The notes: generated by a model not told the origin, from the sequence alone. 64,000 nucleotides of DNA from Comamonadaceae bacterium (GCA_947447975.1 CANFLU010000007.1:1-64000); one strand, 5' to 3'; counted from the first letter of the stretch, positions 43,801 to 51,855 are shown. A program made the numbers and translations.

Positions 43801-45483
43801 AGCGCTGCATATGACTTGAATAGTACTTACGCTGGCACCCACTGTACCGGAGCTGTTATTCACACTGCAAACCTGGCCTATGGGCTGTGTTCCCACAGTA
43901 ACCAAGTAGGTGCTTCCTTGGGCTAAAGCAGAAGTGAAGTTGAATGATCCGTTGGCCGAAACAACAATAGGGTTGGCATTGTTTAACTTCAAGGTCACTT
44001 GCTGACCAGAGTTCAGTCCACTGATAGTTCCAGAAGGTATGGTAGTAGACGAACTACAAATAACCGACACGTCTGACACGTTCGCAGTGACGCCCGCCCC
44101 CGCGCCTTTGCTCACGGTACAAGTTTGAGCACTTGGCTGTGATCCCACCGTGACGTTGTAACTGCTGTTAGCTGCGACCGAGGTACTGAAGGTAAATGCC
44201 CCGTTGCCACTTACGTTGGTTTGGTTTGCGCTGTTGTTTAACAAGGTAAGCTGCTGAAGCGATGTGAGCCCGCTCACCGTTCCACCCACGGTAAAGGTCG
44301 TGGAACTACAAGTCACGTTGGCGTTACTCACCAGTGCTACGACACCGGATCCTGTGCCGTTTGACACGGTACACGTTAGCCCGACCGGTTGGGTGGCGAC
44401 AGTAACCGCGTACACATCATTTTTGGCCAGGTTTACCGGGAAAACATAAGCCACGTTTCCACCAACGGCGTTTGCATTCACTGTGACGGTGCTGGAGCCA
44501 TTTTGCAAAACGACCTGTTTACCGATACTCAGACCGCTCACCGTACCGCCCAGGGAAAATGGCGGTGTACTGCTCGAAGTACAAGTCACTTGAATATTCG
44601 ACACAACACCCGTGATTGTCCCGCTGCCATTAGTGACCGTGCAGGTCTGTCCCGTCGGTTGCGTTCCCACCGTGACCGCATAGGCAGACCCGCTAGTCAA
44701 TGTATTGCTAAAGGTGAAGCTGCTATTGGCTGAAACAGTCAGCGGGTTCGCCCCGTTATTGAGCAAGGAAACACTTTTCCCACTATCAAGCCCAGTTACG
44801 GTACCGCCGAGCGTGAGCGGAGGGCTGGTGGAACAAGTTATTTGAATATTCGATACAGAAGCAGAGATCGTCCCCGTGCCATTGTTTACCATGCAAGTCT
44901 GCCCTGTCGGCTGCGTCCCAACGGTCACCGAATAGGCTGAACCGCTAGATAAAGTACCACTAAAAGTAAAGTTGCTGTTAGCGTTTAACGTTAGCGAGTT
45001 AGCCCCATTATTGAGCAATGAAACACTCTGCCCGGTAGCTAGACCGCTGACACTTCCGCCCAAGGTCCATGAACCAGTCGAGCCACTTGGGGAGCAACTT
45101 ACCGGAACAATAACATCTTTGGACGATGTAGCACCTGCGGGCACCGAACAAAAATACCCCGTAGGTTGTTTGGTTACCGTGACCGAATATGGTGTGCTTT
45201 GAATTAATTCCGTAGCGAACGAATAGGTAATGTACTGACCTGTGCCGGATATGGCTTGTGTGTCACAGTTAGAGTTGTTCAATGTCACACTTGCACCAAG
45301 GGGCAGCCCCGCCACATTGACAGTCACCGAATAGCCCGTTCCGCTGCCACGCCCTCCTGAATCATTACACGTTTGACTAGGAGTGATAGGGCCGCCACCG
45401 CCGCCACCACCACATCCCATGAGGGCCGCAGTCACAATAGATAACAATAATACAATATATTTCATTATTTTATTTATTTTCAA
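40840..45483 (-). CDS. Giant repeat lipoprotein with lectin-like C-terminus
   Basis: The 1547-residue protein begins with a lipoprotein signal: MKYIVLLLSIVTAALMGC, the last Cys lipidated, followed by seven Gly. Then come 16 tandem modules of about 80-90 residues. Each has a V-x-G-L-x-x-G-x-x-V-x-L-x-N-N opening, a Y-x-V-T-V-x-T-Q-P-x-x-Q-T-C core and a V-x-V-x-C end, so each module probably carries one disulfide and an Ig-like beta sandwich. The last 151 residues differ: SYSAS, CTGGSGGFW, DHPCISD and the motif FGINDNYHADNTGTI, which resembles the Asp/Asn calcium loop of LecA/PA-IL-type lectins. A surface-displayed adhesin-like or scaffold protein is the likely role. It is A/T-richer than core genes and adjoins the caspase cluster. 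Confidence 0.85.
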   Translation of the reverse strand: MKINKIMKYIVLLLSIVTAALMGCGGGGGGGPITPSQTCNDSGGRGSGTGYSVTVNVAGLPLGASVTLNNSNCDTQAISGTGQYITYSFATELIQSTPYSVTVTKQPTGYFCSVPAGATSSKDVIVPVSCSPSGSTGSWTLGGSVSGLATGQSVSLLNNGANSLTLNANSNFTFSGTLSSGSAYSVTVGTQPTGQTCMVNNGTGTISASVSNIQITCSTSPPLTLGGTVTGLDSGKSVSLLNNGANPLTVSANSSFTFSNTLTSGSAYAVTVGTQPTGQTCTVTNGSGTITGVVSNIQVTCTSSSTPPFSLGGTVSGLSIGKQVVLQNGSSTVTVNANAVGGNVAYVFPVNLAKNDVYAVTVATQPVGLTCTVSNGTGSGVVALVSNANVTCSSTTFTVGGTVSGLTSLQQLTLLNNSANQTNVSGNGAFTFSTSVAANSSYNVTVGSQPSAQTCTVSKGAGAGVTANVSDVSVICSSSTTIPSGTISGLNSGQQVTLKLNNANPIVVSANGSFNFTSALAQGSTYLVTVGTQPIGQVCSVNNSSGTVGASVSTIQVICSAMGYTVSGSASGLTSGTQVTLLNNGSNPQTVTSTSGPFTFDAQIATGGSYAVTVGTQPTGMVCSVSNASGTITGFVTNVSVSCVSSPGANSRPLGFTVTGLGTGKSLTLTNYLMGTPLESLPLSGNTTSAFVTQITVGSTYNVAVSTQPVGQTCTVTNGAGTMTTLGATLAVACADTTYPVNVTVTGLGTGKSVVLKDNLTDSLTVSTNSTTVFGTRLTSGATYSVTVGTQPTNQTCTVTNGAGTMTTLGATVAVSCADNYALNATVTGLGAGKTLTLISSPNDSLAINFNSTTAFANRLTSGSPYSVSVGTQPTNQTCTVTNGTGIMTALGATVTVACADNYPINVTVSGMAAGRTIYLTNNFDSVMFSANTTATLPTRLTIGSAYNVSLGAQSTGQTCTITNGTGLMTASGANVTVTCAETTYPVNVTVTGLGTGKTLTLSNNLIDNLVVSTNTTTPFANRLLNASAYNVTVTAQPSGQTCTVSNGSGTITASAATVTVTCADTTYPVTVAVTGLGSSKNVILKNNLTDSLTFTTNTSTAFATRLTTGSAYSVTVGTQPTNQTCTVTNGAGTMASSAVTLSVACADNYPLNVSVTGLGVGKLIIFKNNLIDTLTAAANTIYTFTTRLVNLMSFSVTVDTQPTNQTCTVTNSTGTMTTSGATVSAVCADNYPVNVTVTGLGTGKTLVLSNTPTDSLTFSGNTTTAFTKRLTNASSYSVAVTTQPTDQTCTVTNGTGLMTTSGASVSVACTVNTYPVNVTVTGLGTGKSVILKDNLTDTLTLTTNTTTSFTTRLTSGSTYSVTVGTLPSGQTCTVANGSGTMASPGANVTVVCGTNVVSLSIPSTSGPWLVSANPSKPYSSYSASAPVVVLLSTYSLTVGNTIYLKCTGGSGGFWTADHPCISDVMTNINTTDNPTYYIPGYADPDHEAQIIGVFANSSGVVIGSPFIISEITKSVVIPSGATRIQFGINDNYHADNTGTINMLLSY
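41296..45390 (-). repeat. Sixteen tandem protein-coding repeats of about 240-270 bp
   Basis: The repeats encode the 16 modules of the giant lipoprotein. Modules 9-16 are nearly equal (81-83 residues) and share long near-identical stretches such as TVTGLGTGK and TQPTNQTCTVTNG. Modules 1-8 are longer and more diverged. High identity in the last eight suggests recent duplication or gene conversion, and copy number may vary between strains. Coordinates are approximate at the upstream end. Confidence 0.8.
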
Positions 45484-45815
45484 AGATAATATATAAATCT
45501 ATTTGAAGAATTAAGTAGGTGAATTAATTTCAACGCTTGTGAACTGGGTCGTCTGGCGTTCAGTATATCAATCAAGAGCGATTTTGAAGTATTTATTCTG
45601 CAGACTTCAATACTCAAGGACAAAATATTAATCAGGAAGAAACAATGTCAGAAGAAATCAGGCTATTCCGACTCGACTCCGAACATGGTGTTGGGCTAGC
45701 TACGCCGCAGACTGGAAAACAAATGAGGCTCAGCTTGATGGGCAGTTCTTGAACCTCTCGTAGTTGGGCGACCTCTAAACGCACTAAGTATTTCTATAAG
45801 CTTGGCAACAGGACA
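45484..45815. other. A/T-rich intergenic region between lipoprotein and protease genes
   Basis: These 332 bases precede the giant lipoprotein gene and follow the protease gene, both on the minus strand. They contain no recognised gene. A 35-codon frame on the plus strand (45645-45752, ATG after CAGGAAGAAACA) begins MSEEIRLFRLDSEHG; it resembles nothing known and could be chance. The region is likely to hold the promoter of the giant lipoprotein gene. Confidence 0.4.
45645..45752 (+). CDS. Possible 35-residue small protein
   Basis: An ATG at 45645 with CAGGAAGAAACA in front opens a 36-codon frame ending in TGA (MSEEIRLFRLDSEH then GVGLATPQTGK). The ribosome site is good but no homologue, hydrophobicity or repeat supports it, and it stands against the strand of all neighbours. 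It may also be a remnant of a larger gene. Confidence 0.2.
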   Translation: MSEEIRLFRLDSEHGVGLATPQTGKQMRLSLMGSS

Positions 45816-47549
45816 TCATTTATACGTTGCGACCATTACTACCCGGCCCAACATTACTTGATAAAGTTCTTCCGTACTTAATTCAGGTCCGACTGAGTCA
45901 GCCGTGGTAATCTGAACATTGGCTACAGAGGGAAGGCGATCCACATGGATTGCAAAGTTCACATCCTCTGGAATAAAACCTTCTTCAATTTGGATTTTCT
46001 TGTTGTCTAGCTTACCAACGGTTATTCCGACGACATTGCCGAATAAATCAAATACGGGTCCGCCAGAATTTCCTTTATTTACTTTTGCCGTAAGTTGGAA
46101 TGTTCCCAGGTCGTCTTTTAGGCCCGTGCGTTTTGAAACCATTCCGTTGGTTAAGGACGGAGATCCTTCCCCAAGCATGTACCAAAGCGGGTATCCCATC
46201 ACCACCACATTGCGCCCTACGCGCGGCTTGGCATAGGCGGCAATAGGGATGGCACGATCAGCAGGCAGCGGCCGATCCAGTTCTAATATGGCGATGTCAT
46301 CGGAGGGCGAAATAAATAATACACGTGCCTTGATGACTTCACCCAGTCCGGTGCGAATGGCAAACTCTTTACCGTCCTCGATAACATGTTTATTGGTAAC
46401 TACTTTTTTACCGGAATCGATAATAAATCCACTTCCGCCCGTTATGCTGGCATTAGCCGGAAATGGAAAACGCTCTACCGGTGGTGCAAATTCATTATCA
46501 ACAGGACTCATTACCTTGGGTTTGGTTTCTTTGCGTGAAATCTTGGCCGGTCGCAAGGCCTCTGCGTTTGCTGCCGCTTCCTCTTTAGCCTGTTGAACCG
46601 GCTTCACAGCCTCTGGGCTAGGCTTTGGGTTCTCAGGAGTTGGCTTTGTGGTGTCAGGCGTTGGCTTTGGTAGCTCTGGGCTCGGCCTTGGAGCCTCTGC
46701 AACCATCTCTGGTTTCGAGGGCAGTGGCACGGGCTGGACTTCAATCGATGGCTGCACCGGAAGGCCCATTGGTTTTGGAGCCTGCTGCAAGGGCGCAAAA
46801 GAAGCAACATTCAGCCAAGCGAGTAGCGTATCGCGCTTAAAGTCATTTCCCTGTTTGTCATACAACTCAGCGGCAAGGGCTTTCAGTCTACTCGCTTCAG
46901 TCTTGTTTCCTGTTTGATAATGCATATCGGCCAAATAGTCCTGCACATCAGGGGAATTGGGATACTTCGCTAAGAAACTATCCACCTTTTTCCTAGCCGC
47001 TTCTATTTCGCCTGACAGCGCAAGGAATTTAGCGTTTGCAACCAGCGCCTCCTCAGATGCAGGACGCGTTTTCAAAATTTCATTCAATCGCTCCCCACTC
47101 AGGCCTGGACTGCCGTTGCGAAGTCCAATGAGTGCGGAAATGAAATCAGGTTCGACCGCCTCGGTGTTGACCTTCTTGGCTTTTTGAACATAACGTTCAG
47201 CCAATTTAAATTTACCAAGCTTCAGATTGGAATTGGCGATACCTATCATCGCCTCATAATTATCGATTGTCTGCGAATCAACTAATTCAAAAAAATCCAA
47301 GGCTTTAGCCGGTTTTTCCAACGCAAGATATATTTTGCCAGTCAACAGGTTGACACTATGCTCTTCGTCTGGGGTTTGCGGATCAAACTCCTTCAATATC
47401 GCCACTGCTTGTTTGAAATGACCCGCCGCAACCAGTACGCTGGCATTTCGCAGGGCAATCGCACCCTCTGCCGCGTGAACATGCAAGAACAGTCCGATTG
47501 ATAAATTCAAAAGGACTTGTTGAATGACGAACCATGTTTTTGCGTTCAT
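45816..47549 (-). CDS. Exported TPR and trypsin-like (S1) serine protease
   Basis: The 577-residue protein has a signal peptide (QQVLLNLSIGLFLHVHAAEG), then TPR-like helical repeats to about residue 245 (AGHFKQAVAILKEFD, LGKFKLAERYVQKAKKVN, ALSGEIEAARKKVDSFLAKYP). A Pro/Lys-rich linker follows (about 255-345: PSPELPKPTPDTTKPTPEN). A DegP-type trypsin-like domain begins near residue 370 with GGSGFIIDSGKKVVTNKHVI (His388), SDDIAILELD (Asp418) and NKGNSGGPVF (Ser495). No PDZ domain follows; the chain ends soon after VIT-like VQITTADSVG. Catalytic residues are intact, so an active periplasmic or envelope protease is expected. Its start overlaps the previous stop by 4 bases (ATGA). Confidence 0.9.
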   Translation of the reverse strand: MNAKTWFVIQQVLLNLSIGLFLHVHAAEGAIALRNASVLVAAGHFKQAVAILKEFDPQTPDEEHSVNLLTGKIYLALEKPAKALDFFELVDSQTIDNYEAMIGIANSNLKLGKFKLAERYVQKAKKVNTEAVEPDFISALIGLRNGSPGLSGERLNEILKTRPASEEALVANAKFLALSGEIEAARKKVDSFLAKYPNSPDVQDYLADMHYQTGNKTEASRLKALAAELYDKQGNDFKRDTLLAWLNVASFAPLQQAPKPMGLPVQPSIEVQPVPLPSKPEMVAEAPRPSPELPKPTPDTTKPTPENPKPSPEAVKPVQQAKEEAAANAEALRPAKISRKETKPKVMSPVDNEFAPPVERFPFPANASITGGSGFIIDSGKKVVTNKHVIEDGKEFAIRTGLGEVIKARVLFISPSDDIAILELDRPLPADRAIPIAAYAKPRVGRNVVVMGYPLWYMLGEGSPSLTNGMVSKRTGLKDDLGTFQLTAKVNKGNSGGPVFDLFGNVVGITVGKLDNKKIQIEEGFIPEDVNFAIHVDRLPSVANVQITTADSVGPELSTEELYQVMLGRVVMVATYK

Positions 47550-48001
47550 TCGACCTTAATAATTAGTTCTTTCTCCGCAATTCGCCCTTGGTTATCACTG
47601 ATTCGAAGAACGATCTTGTGTTTTCCAGCGGGCACCTCTAAATTGCTGAGTTTTAAGCCATTCAAGGTTTTAGCAGCCTCTTTCAGCAAGCGATCGGTGA
47701 TATCTAACTTAAAGGCACCGTACAGCGCTTTGAAACTATTGAAGTTCAGCTGTGAGTCTTTTTGCGCCTTCATAACCACTTCAATATTGAAAGGGTTCTT
47801 GACCGGAATATCCAAGGTTTCGGGGGATGAGACCGTTATAAGCGGTGCCAGTGGATTCGCTGGCGTGGAATCCACAGGCGCCATGGCTACCGCATTTTGT
47901 GATGCTAAAGCCTCCTCTACAGTAACAATTGGCGTCGCGGATACCACTGGGCCAACAATTACTGCAGTGGATACCAGTAAAGTTTTTATTAAATAGCGCA
48001 T
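47546..48001 (-). CDS. Small exported Ig-like protein of the caspase cluster
   Basis: The 151-residue protein has a signal peptide (MRYLIKTLLVSTAVIVGPVVSA), a low-complexity stretch (APVDSTPANPLAPLITV), then two beta-rich segments. The last is a typical Ig/fibronectin-like ending: NLEVPAGKHKIVLRISDNQGRIAEKELIIKVE. No catalytic motif is visible. Its stop overlaps the start of the protease gene (47546-47549), so translation is coupled and the two proteins are likely made in similar amounts. It may be a substrate-binding or scaffold subunit of the protease. Confidence 0.8.
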   Translation of the reverse strand: MRYLIKTLLVSTAVIVGPVVSATPIVTVEEALASQNAVAMAPVDSTPANPLAPLITVSSPETLDIPVKNPFNIEVVMKAQKDSQLNFNSFKALYGAFKLDITDRLLKEAAKTLNGLKLSNLEVPAGKHKIVLRISDNQGRIAEKELIIKVE

Positions 48002-48016
48002 AATTGGCTGATAAAT

Positions 48017-48628
48017 TTATTTCTTTTTGGCAACTTCAATCTCATGCTCTAGGTCTTGAAAAGCTTTAGACGCTTTAACCTTGGCGTCCAAAACAGCACT
48101 CTTCCTAACCTGGTCAGCAATCACTTTGTTACTTTCTCCTACGGGGTAACGCAGCAGGACGAAGGCCCGGTACTTGGTGCCCTCTTGTACCAATTCAGAC
48201 TTTTCACGGACATAACCTGCCACATTGATGTCGGTTGCTACGCTCTTGGTAACGCGCTCAATTTCCTTAATCACTTGTGTGTCACTACCGACGCCCGTCT
48301 GCGATGCAAAATCAGTCATTTTGGAAGACACGCGATCGCCGAGCTGTCCGGCTAAAGTCCGCTTTGCAGATAGCACGCTGGCATCCATGGCCATTTGCAT
48401 ATCGGAGGACAATTCGGTAGCGGTAACGTAAATCGCGTTTACGTCCAACGGGGGCTGGGTGTACCAAACAGGCGCCTTTGAGATAGTTTGCGCAACCGCC
48501 TTGACAGCTTCTTTCTGCTGCTCCTCTTCTTTTTTCTGAACAAACTCGGCTGTGCCGGGTTTGGCTGCGCAAGCGACTAAACCCGCTGCAACTAAAGCGA
48601 GCATTGAGATACGATGAACTGCTACCAT
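48017..48628 (-). CDS. LPP20-like lipoprotein
   Basis: The protein has 203 residues from the ATG at 48628. The signal ends in a lipobox (MLALVAAGLVAC), so the mature N-terminus is a lipidated Cys. Then a charged coil (VQKKEEEQQKEAVKAVAQTI), followed by the LPP20 domain pattern SKAPVWYTQPPLDVNAIYVTATELSSDMQMAMDASVLSAKRTLAGQLG. LPP20 was described in Helicobacter and belongs to a group that includes FlgO/FlgP-like and LpoB-like proteins found beside envelope assemblies. The remainder (RVSSKMTDFASQTGV, RAFVLLRYPVGESNKVIADQV) agrees. It is predicted to be anchored in the outer membrane. It lies 15 bases before the Ig-like gene. Confidence 0.83.
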   Translation of the reverse strand: MVAVHRISMLALVAAGLVACAAKPGTAEFVQKKEEEQQKEAVKAVAQTISKAPVWYTQPPLDVNAIYVTATELSSDMQMAMDASVLSAKRTLAGQLGDRVSSKMTDFASQTGVGSDTQVIKEIERVTKSVATDINVAGYVREKSELVQEGTKYRAFVLLRYPVGESNKVIADQVRKSAVLDAKVKASKAFQDLEHEIEVAKKK

Positions 48629-48732
48629 TTTTAACTCCTTGTTGAAAACCACAAAATAAAAAAATAATTATTACTGAGATTCAATAATAAAAAAACTACC
48701 ATCCCACATGAAAGATATTTGGCCGATGAATT

Positions 48733-49548
48733 TCATCTTGCCAACTGATATCCCCGCCTTAACACCCTGCGCTCATCCAGGGGTATCTCTCTGAGCTTGG
48801 CTTTGAAATCATCCAAATCGTAGGCGCTTAGCCATTTGAGAGGCTTTTTTGTTGCAATAACAATGAGCCATTCGTCATACAAGCGCTTCTCGTCCTTATA
48901 CAGGTCGGACCACGACGCAACTAAAGCGTACTCCGTGCTAAGTCGCCCCTCGGAATTTTTGACCAGTAAGCCCAAATCCGAACCATTGCCACTTCCTGGC
49001 TTAGCAATGCGGTGCACCTTGTTATTTTCATTCGGCAGCCAATTGAAAATTGCTAAGTAGGCGGGCTCCGTACTTTCAAGTGTTAATGCAAGATCATCAC
49101 CCACACGGTATACATTCTGCTTTATTCTTAGCTTCACATCGAAATTTGGGTCGGGTCGCTTTGAAGGAATAATGACGTCAGCGTCCAGGCTAACTAAACA
49201 GGCTGTGGCGTCTCCACGCGGCTCGATTCTTTTCTTGAGATTCAAAACCGAGCGGATGTCCCCTTCCACCAGTGACCATGCCACCCGATTGAACTCACAC
49301 CGGCTGTCCGATTGCTTGCCGGTCGTTGCGTTACAGAACTGCTGCTCTTCACTTGAAACCGCTTCACCAAAAATTGAAGCTAGGGCTGCAACTTTCGCTT
49401 TATCTTCCGCCAATTTACAGGCAGCGCTTTGGGAAGTCTCCGGTCCGTATAGATACTCACCGTCAGCGCGCACGATTTCAGCTTGCGTGTTGCCTAGGCA
49501 ACACGCAAATAATCCATAGAAGAACCAGCTTTTGCAAATACTTATCAT
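48733..49548 (-). CDS. Exported DUF4384 protein
   Basis: The 271-residue protein starts MISICKSWFFYGLFACCLGNTQA, a signal peptide. The N-terminal part (AEIVRADGEYLYGPETSQSAACKLAEDKAKVAAL) resembles LPP20/FlgT-N-type domains. The C-terminal half is DUF4384: KQNVYRVGDDLALTLESTEPAYLAIFNWLPNENNKVHRI, the hallmark of proteins fused or adjacent to Ser/Thr kinases and caspases. Six Cys in the N-terminal half could form disulfides. It is likely periplasmic and may bind peptide or sugar ligands, since DUF4384 adopts a Ig-like fold by inference. It is third in the cluster, between the FGE-like and LPP20-like genes with gaps of 95 and 104 bases. Confidence 0.83.
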   Translation of the reverse strand: MISICKSWFFYGLFACCLGNTQAEIVRADGEYLYGPETSQSAACKLAEDKAKVAALASIFGEAVSSEEQQFCNATTGKQSDSRCEFNRVAWSLVEGDIRSVLNLKKRIEPRGDATACLVSLDADVIIPSKRPDPNFDVKLRIKQNVYRVGDDLALTLESTEPAYLAIFNWLPNENNKVHRIAKPGSGNGSDLGLLVKNSEGRLSTEYALVASWSDLYKDEKRLYDEWLIVIATKKPLKWLSAYDLDDFKAKLREIPLDERRVLRRGYQLAR

Positions 49549-49643
49549 GCAGCATTTCCGAATTTCATGATTGAAATGCCCTTTGGCGCGATGCTCACAT
49601 CGTTCAACCTATTTAACCGAATTACATAATGCGCAATCATGCG

Positions 49644-50366
49644 CTAAAGATCCCGCGCCAAGCGAAATCCCACGATGATTCGACTGTCGTCTCGGTTGTC
49701 GCCGAACTTGACCGATGTGCGACCCCGTGCAGAAATTCGAGCTGCACTTCCGTTGCGCAAAGTTCTGTAGTTATCGGTACAGTTCGTTGTCCATGGGCTG
49801 CCATCCGCTGGCGCACCCGAGTAATCCTCATGCCAACAATCCAAGGTCCAGCTCCAGATTTTGCTCCACGTAGTTCCCTGGGCGGTCACCTGCGCATAAT
49901 GTAATTCTGTTTCGCTCGGTAGGCGGTACTTCTGACCAGTTTTTTTATTTAATTTATTAATATATTTTTCGACATCACTCAAAGAGAGATCTTCCACCGG
50001 CTTGGTCTTACCCTTATCTATACTTGGGTTGTAACTCATTAACTCGTACCACTCGTCTTGAGTGACCTCTGATTTACCAATCGCGAAGGGTTTTAAACTC
50101 ACTTCGCGAAAAATTCGCCCCTGCTCGGACAATGACTCTAAACGGGCACTTCCACCCGATACCTTCACCAAGGGGGGACATTCGGCACAGTCTAGGCTGA
50201 GGGGCGATACATTGACCGGCGCCGGCACCGGCGTGGGCTCCGCTTTAGTTTCTACCGCATCGAGATTCTTGCCACCCAGATCGGGTATAAACCCATTTTG
50301 AATAGTCAACGCGGATACCGCAGTTGACAGACAAGGCAGTGCTAATAAAAGAAATAACTTTCTCAT
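49644..50366 (-). CDS. Exported FGE/SUMF1-fold protein lacking the catalytic cysteine
   Basis: The protein has 240 residues from the ATG at 50366, one base after the caspase stop. Signal peptide: MRKLFLLLALPCLSTAVSAL. The FGE-sulfatase domain shows FAIGKSEVTQDEWYELM, PVEDLSLSDVEKYINKLNKKTG, YRLPSETELHYA, WSWTLDCW and the end DSRIIVGFRLARD. In true formylglycine-generating enzymes a Cys pair near the end (in an RCAARS-type stretch) binds copper; here that position reads ARISARG, and the usual RGGSW is RNGSA. It therefore most likely works as a binding module, like the FGE-like domains of diversity-generating and kinase-linked proteins. Four other Cys (CAEC, DCW, TNC) may be structural. Confidence 0.85.
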   Translation of the reverse strand: MRKLFLLLALPCLSTAVSALTIQNGFIPDLGGKNLDAVETKAEPTPVPAPVNVSPLSLDCAECPPLVKVSGGSARLESLSEQGRIFREVSLKPFAIGKSEVTQDEWYELMSYNPSIDKGKTKPVEDLSLSDVEKYINKLNKKTGQKYRLPSETELHYAQVTAQGTTWSKIWSWTLDCWHEDYSGAPADGSPWTTNCTDNYRTLRNGSAARISARGRTSVKFGDNRDDSRIIVGFRLARDL

Positions 50367-50367
50367 T

Positions 50368-51855
50368 CTAATTAGACACCAAGACTTTTGCACTATCCCC
50401 AACAAGTTGCGGCTCTTGCGTACGATTCATCTTCATGGCAAATCGTGATACCTTATCGAAAATATAATTTTGCAATTTCCCAACTGTGATCGTGCCGTCT
50501 TTTGCACCATCGGCTTCGCCTTCTAGCCCCTTCATAAGGTAGTAGCTGAATATGCCGTGCTTTAAATCAGGACTGGAGCTCGATATTTGACTATTTGCCG
50601 AGGCCGACATCACTGTGAAGTTATCAGGAAATGCGTTTTCAACCGACTTGATACTTAGCGGTCGAGCGCTCGCAAGCAAAGTGCTGCCTCCCCGCGTCTG
50701 TCCGCTGTAGCAGCTATCGAAAAACATCGTCACACTTTTGGGCTTCGCGCTTTGAATGTGCGCTACGATTTCCTTTTGGGCTAGTGCGGTACGCTCGAGC
50801 AAATCTTTATCTACACCATAAGGTAATAAATACAATTTCCCATCTTCTGAGGGCAATCCATGCCCGCTGAAAAAAACAAATACCTCCGTCTTGTCGCGAT
50901 TGACTCGCACGGGCAACCAATTTTTAAAGGCTTTGAGCATGCTGATGTCATCTGCCTGGGCATCTAGCAATAAATTGATATTTTCAGGTTTCAAGCCCAT
51001 ACGCAGCACATAGTCGTAAAAGGCCAATGCATCGTTTTTTGCAAAGTCGGCTTTGGGCACCCGTTGGTAATCCTGTATGCCAATAATGATGGCAACTGCA
51101 TCCCTAGGGCGCTGCGGGCGCAAATTGGACGCATTTAAGCGGGGAAAAATTTCTTTCCCATCGACCAATGGCCTAAAGACCGCCAATTCCTTCGAATCGG
51201 TATTTCCAAATTTGTCACGCCCTTCAATAACAAATTTGGTTTCCTGTCCGGCTAAAGCAGTTCGAATTACGGTATACAAGCCGCCAGGCGCACTGTCCTG
51301 CTCCTCACCATCAATCGTGAGGGAAACAACCTCGGCATTGGCGCTGATAGAAAGGGTAACCTCTCCATAGCTATTGGGTGCACTGGCTGTTGCACGGAGC
51401 GCAAGGGGTATCGCTTGCTTCGATTTTTCTATTTCCTTTGCAACGCGAATACGTTCTTCTTCTGCTTGGGCCGCTTTACGTTCATTTTGAAGGCGCTGCG
51501 CATCATTTACCTGCGCAGTCGCCGTGCTTGGAGGATTCGAAAGCTGATTGGCAAGCCAGGCACCTTGGCTGATGATTGAACCATTTAAGGCTATCAGCGT
51601 GCCAAACCCTTCATATTTTCCTTCGATCCAGGAGCCTATGTACTTTTCACCGCTTTGAAATGAGTGGATACCTTGTCCATGAGGCTTACCATTGCGCCAC
51701 TCGCCCTCATACTTGTCACCATTCAAATTGAGCCAACGGCCAAAGCAATTATTCCAGGAAGCAACAGCATTTCCCTGACATGGTGGAAGTTGATTTTGGG
51801 CCGAAACATGGCCTGAAATCAATATTGCTATGAAGCCGAAAACTAAATTTCTCAT
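50368..51855 (-). CDS. Exported MORN-caspase (peptidase C14) protein
   Basis: The 495-residue protein has a signal peptide (MRNLVFGFIAILISGHVSAQ), then two MORN repeats at residues 46-90 (GDKYEGEWRNGKPHGQG and GEKYIGSWIEGKYEGFG), an Ala/Glu/Lys coiled coil (about 118-147), a beta-rich Ig-like segment (about 160-228), and a caspase-fold domain from about 250. The catalytic His332 is in FFSGHG, and Cys382 in DSCYSG. Bacterial caspase-like enzymes cut after Arg/Lys or Asp, often as part of conflict or cell-death modules. Here the whole protein is exported, which is unusual. The TAG stop is followed by one base and then the ATG of the FGE-like gene. A possible promoter lies about 150 bases upstream. 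Confidence 0.9.
   Translation of the reverse strand: MRNLVFGFIAILISGHVSAQNQLPPCQGNAVASWNNCFGRWLNLNGDKYEGEWRNGKPHGQGIHSFQSGEKYIGSWIEGKYEGFGTLIALNGSIISQGAWLANQLSNPPSTATAQVNDAQRLQNERKAAQAEEERIRVAKEIEKSKQAIPLALRATASAPNSYGEVTLSISANAEVVSLTIDGEEQDSAPGGLYTVIRTALAGQETKFVIEGRDKFGNTDSKELAVFRPLVDGKEIFPRLNASNLRPQRPRDAVAIIIGIQDYQRVPKADFAKNDALAFYDYVLRMGLKPENINLLLDAQADDISMLKAFKNWLPVRVNRDKTEVFVFFSGHGLPSEDGKLYLLPYGVDKDLLERTALAQKEIVAHIQSAKPKSVTMFFDSCYSGQTRGGSTLLASARPLSIKSVENAFPDNFTVMSASANSQISSSSPDLKHGIFSYYLMKGLEGEADGAKDGTITVGKLQNYIFDKVSRFAMKMNRTQEPQLVGDSAKVLVSN

Noticed and set aside
41296..45390. Regular repeats considered as a CRISPR array
   Set aside because: Units are about 240-270 bp, diverged and fully protein-coding, with no short identical repeats or unique spacers.
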